Shown piece by piece: positions 57,530-64,000 of a stretch of 64,000 nucleotides of DNA. The notes beneath the pieces are model-generated. The model saw only the letters and a program-made list of their open reading frames with translations. It had not been told where the DNA came from and did not search any database. Location: contig NZ_JABBJF010000001.1 of NCBI RefSeq assembly GCF_014218705.1, positions 1-64,000 on the forward strand, read 5' to 3'. Positions within the stretch are counted from its first letter, which is position 1. Every line of letters starts with the position of its first letter. Both the position numbers and the translations under genes were made by a program. The DNA comes from Kluyvera sichuanensis (GTDB lineage: Bacteria; Pseudomonadota; Gammaproteobacteria; Enterobacterales; Enterobacteriaceae).

Positions 57530-58746
57530 ATGTCTCAGTCAATCAGCCGTCAAAATTTTGATCAGTGGATGATGCCGGTTTACGCCCCGGCAGCGTTTAT
57601 TCCTGTTCGCGGTGAGGGGGCCTGGTTGTGGGATCAAGAGGGCAAAGGCTATATCGATTTTGCTGGCGGTATTGCGGTGAATGCCCTGGGGCATGCGCAC
57701 CCGGCGATGGTCCGCGCCCTGACCGATCAGGCGACGAAGTTCTGGCATACCGGCAACGGCTATACCAATGAGCCAGCGTTGAAACTGGCTAAGCAGCTGA
57801 TTGACGCCACCTTTGCTGACCGCATTTTCTTCTGTAACTCCGGGGCCGAGGCCAACGAAGCGGCGCTGAAAACGGCGCGTAAGTTCGCCCACGACCGCTT
57901 CGGTGCGCATAAAAGCGGCATTGTAGCCTTCAAGAATGCGTTCCACGGCCGCACGTTGTTTACCGTTACCGCAGGCGGGCAGCCCGCCTATTCTCAAGAC
58001 TTTGCGCCGCTGCCGCCGGATGTTCGCCACGGGGTTTATAACGATCTTGAGTCTGCGCGCACGCTGATTGATGACAGCACCTGTGCGGTGATCGTTGAGC
58101 CGATTCAGGGCGAAGGTGGGGTGATCCCGGCGACGCTTGAGTTTTTACGTGAGCTGCGCGAGTTGTGCGATCGCCATCATGCGGTGCTGATTTTCGATGA
58201 GGTGCAGACCGGCGTGGGCCGTACCGGCGAACTGTACGCCTATATGCACTACGGCATCACGCCGGATCTGCTGACCACCGCGAAAGCGCTGGGCGGCGGA
58301 TTCCCGATTGGTGCGATGCTGGCGCGCGAAGAGATGGCGAGCGTCATGACCGTCGGTACCCACGGCACGACCTACGGCGGTAACCCGCTGGCCTGCGCGG
58401 TGGCAGGTGAAGTACTTTCCATTATTAACACGCCTGCGGTGCTGAGCGGCGTCAAACAGCGCGAGCAGTGGTTTAAAGAACGGCTACAGGCCATCAACAC
58501 CCAGTTTGGGTTATTTAAAGAGATACGCGGCATCGGCTTGTTAATTGGCTGCGCGCTGCGTGACGAATACGCCGGGAAAGCGAAGCAGATAAGCCTGCTG
58601 GCAGCGGAAGAAGGGCTGATGGTGCTGATTGCTGGGGCAAACGTGGTGCGTTTTGCCCCAGCGCTCATCGTCAAAGAAGAGGACGTGACGCTCGGTCTCA
58701 ACCGTTTCGCTGCGGCCTGTGAACGTTTTGTCGCGGGAGAGTCATC

Positions 58747-58750
<4 letters not shown>
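57530..58750 (+). CDS. astC: Succinylornithine transaminase AstC
   Basis: 406 residues, PLP-dependent class III aminotransferase of the arginine succinyltransferase pathway (third step, giving succinylglutamate semialdehyde). PLP Lys in [26 protein letters not shown] is the cofactor-binding stretch. First gene of the operon behind the sigma-54 promoter; overlaps astA by four bases. Also able to act as acetylornithine aminotransferase in E. coli. Confidence 0.97.
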
Positions 58751-62578
<3,828 letters not shown>

Positions 62579-62587
62579 GGAGGCGGT

Positions 62588-63565
62588 ATGAAACAGTTTC
62601 TGGCCTTGACGCTTGCGGGGAGGCTGCCGGAGCAGCCTGAGGGCGACACGGCGCACTTCCACTGGGAGTGGCGTGAAGCTGGCGTGCTGCAACTGACGCC
62701 GCACGAGCCCTGCTCACAGGCGCTGGTGCTGTCAGCGGGCATTCATGGCAATGAAACCGCCCCGGTGGAGATCGTCGACTATCTGCTGAACGCACTTTTA
62801 AACGGTGAGCTTAAGTTGCGCTGGCATCTGCTGGTGGTACTGGGTAACCCACCGGCGCTGCGCGATAACAAGCGCTATTTGCACAGCGATATGAACCGCA
62901 TGTTCGGTGCGCGCTGGCGGCACTTCCCCGTCAGCGACGAAACCATCCGTGCTGCCAGCCTTGAGCAGACCGTCATCGCATTTTATCAGCGCTGCCCGGC
63001 TGAAGTGCGCTGGCATCTGGATTTACATACTGCTATTCGTGGCTCGCATCATCAGCGCTTCGGCGTGCTGCCCGCGCAGGAATCGCCGTGGGAACCGTCG
63101 TTTTTACGCTGGTTGGGTTCCGCAGGTCTACAGGCGTTGGTGTTTCATCAGTCGCCCGGCGGTACCTTCACTCACTTTAGCTGTGAATATTTTGGCGCGC
63201 TGGCCTGTACTCTTGAACTGGGGAAAGCCAAACCGTTTGGGCAAAATGATCTAAATCAGTTTGCGCTGGTAACGCGGCAGCTCAGGCATTTGCTGGCGGG
63301 GGAGATGGGTGGCGGCGCTGATACGGTGCCGCTGTATTATCGTGTGGTGCAGCAGATTACCCGTCGCAGCGCCGACTTCCGGCTGTATATGTCAGCGCAG
63401 ACGCTAAACTTTACCCCTTTTGCTAAGGGGACGCTGTTGGCGGAAGACGGCGATACGCGTTATGTGGTGTCATCGCCCTGCGAATATGTGCTTTTCCCTA
63501 ACCCTGATGTCGCATTGGGCCTGCGGGCGGGATTGATGCTGGAACGTTGTCCACCAGCGGATTAA
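62588..63565 (+). CDS. astE: Succinylglutamate desuccinylase AstE
   Basis: 325 residues (E. coli 322). Zinc-dependent M14-like hydrolase, last step giving glutamate and succinate. Zinc ligands in [11 protein letters not shown] and the later His in [16 protein letters not shown] ribosome site 5 bases upstream. Followed by a hairpin with a short T-run. Confidence 0.96.
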   Translation: MKQFLALTLAGRLPEQPEGDTAHFHWEWREAGVLQLTPHEPCSQALVLSAGIHGNETAPVEIVDYLLNALLNGELKLRWHLLVVLGNPPALRDNKRYLHSDMNRMFGARWRHFPVSDETIRAASLEQTVIAFYQRCPAEVRWHLDLHTAIRGSHHQRFGVLPAQESPWEPSFLRWLGSAGLQALVFHQSPGGTFTHFSCEYFGALACTLELGKAKPFGQNDLNQFALVTRQLRHLLAGEMGGGADTVPLYYRVVQQITRRSADFRLYMSAQTLNFTPFAKGTLLAEDGDTRYVVSSPCEYVLFPNPDVALGLRAGLMLERCPPAD

Positions 63566-63574
63566 TTAAACTGG

Positions 63575-63600
63575 GCCGCACGCGGGGGCGCTGCGGCTTT
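63575..63600 (+). terminator. ast operon terminator
   Basis: GCCGCA / TGCGGC stem with a GC-rich loop and a TTT tail, 10 bases after the astE stop. Confidence 0.6.
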
Positions 63601-63743
63601 GATTATTTGTGCCAGGATTTATTGCGGATTATTCTTAAGGTTGTGCTTTATTATTAATCATGGCTGCTTTATACTTCTTCAAAATCTCTTCTTAATCAGC
63701 TAGTTGATTATTTTTGTTGCAACTCTCCACATTTCTTCCTTAA

Positions 63744-63759
63744 TTTCCTCATAATTGGC
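63744..63759. promoter_or_regulatory. BaeR box upstream of spy
   Basis: TTTCCTCATAATTGGC agrees at 14 of 16 positions with the BaeR box TTTCTCCATDATTGGC described for E. coli spy. A second short TCTTCAAAA (TCTNCANAA form) lies at 63676-63684. Envelope-stress control of spy by BaeSR and CpxAR is established in E. coli. Confidence 0.55.
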
Positions 63760-63885
63760 ACGAAATCGTTTTTTACACTTTCATTGTTTTACGCACGCTC
63801 TGATTAATTGACGATAAACCCCGTAAAGTTAATCTCGTCAACACGGCGATGCGCCGTCAGAATAACTGAAAGTAAGGATTCGATG

Positions 63886-64000
63886 ATGAAAAAATTAACT
63901 GCTCTGTTTGTTGCCTCTACGCTGGCTCTGGGCGCGGCTAACCTGGCTCACGCTGCGGACACCACCTCAACGACCACCACCGACGCGGCGCAGCCGAACG
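63886..64000 (+). CDS. spy: Periplasmic chaperone Spy (3' end outside window)
   Basis: Only the first 38 residues are in the window. The signal peptide MKKLTALFVASTLALGAANL is almost identical to that of E. coli Spy, cleaving after AHA; the mature start is Thr-rich (ADTTSTTTTDAAQPN). An ATG three bases earlier (63883) is possible, but AAGGA is better placed for 63886. ATP-independent chaperone induced by envelope stress. Confidence 0.93.
   Translation, partial: MKKLTALFVASTLALGAANLAHAADTTSTTTTDAAQPN

Larger units (their letters stand above)
63566..63885. other. 320-bp control region upstream of spy
   Basis: AT-rich. Contains the ast terminator, a BaeR-type box and repeated TTTAC sequences that may be CpxR half-sites (TTTACACTTTCATTGTTTTAC, 63774-63791 region). 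No gene. Confidence 0.5.

Overview
The window is a chromosomal segment of a GC-rich member of the Enterobacteriaceae. Gene content and order follow the Escherichia coli 39-40 minute region: dgcP, yeaO, nimT/nimR, yeaL, yeaK, dgcJ, yeaH, yeaG, mipA, yeaD, gapA, msrB, yeaC, then pncA, ansA, sppA, ydjA, selD, topB, gdhA, the ynj genes, xthA, astCADBE and spy. The accessory genes and the REP-like repeats differ from E. coli and Salmonella and suggest the Klebsiella/Enterobacter/Kosakonia/Lelliottia side of the family. The species is inferred from family resemblance only.

Layout. 1-2.0 kb is the 3' end of a very large repetitive type I secreted adhesin (Ig-like repeats, VWA domain, RTX repeats, C-terminal secretion signal). 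2.1-7.6 kb is accessory: a DUF1398-like protein, a small orphan protein, two membrane diguanylate cyclases and a CynT-like carbonic anhydrase. 7.6-19.4 kb is the yoaJ/yoaK-dgcP-yeaO-nimT/R-yeaL-yeaK-dgcJ-yeaH-yeaG block. With the two upstream cyclases it gives four GGDEF proteins within 13 kb. A previously unnamed small-RNA-like transcription unit lies between dgcP and yoaF. 19.8-28 kb has mipA, a 1334-residue glycine-rich autotransporter where E. coli has yeaE, then yeaD, gapA, msrB and yeaC.

28-36.7 kb replaces the E. coli ydjE-L sugar cluster. It holds a divergent organosulfur-type cluster: an unusual sigma-54 activator fused to an SsuA-like sulfonate-binding domain faces an SsuD-like monooxygenase gene broken by an amber codon, an FAD-dependent protein and an NtaA/DmoA-like monooxygenase. 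A predicted sigma-54 promoter and an upstream palindrome lie between them. A secreted GH18 chitinase and a TacA/TacT toxin-antitoxin pair follow. 36.7-41 kb returns to core genes (pncA-ansA, sppA, ydjA). 41-42.8 kb is a small AT-rich islet with three unrecognised genes.

42.8-57 kb is core: selD-topB, gdhA, ynjH, nudG, ynjA-ynjF, ynjE, and the overlapping ydjX-ydjZ-ynjBCD chain, in which ydjX is frameshifted at its 5' end. About 650 bp of GC-rich DNA with many perfect hairpins and no convincing gene sits between ydjX and xthA. 57.4-63.6 kb is the complete arginine succinyltransferase operon astCADBE behind a sigma-54 promoter. The window ends inside spy, preceded by a good BaeR-box match.

Themes. 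Several loci suggest stress, stationary-phase or nutrient-limitation control: yeaG/yeaH, dgcP, and sigma-S-like -10 elements before three accessory loci. Two sigma-54 promoters (organosulfur and ast) link the window to sulfur and nitrogen scavenging. The most novel-looking items are the sigma-54 activator/solute-binding fusion with its target promoter, the structured noncoding block at 55.6-56.2 kb, and the candidate small RNA at 9.04-9.13 kb.
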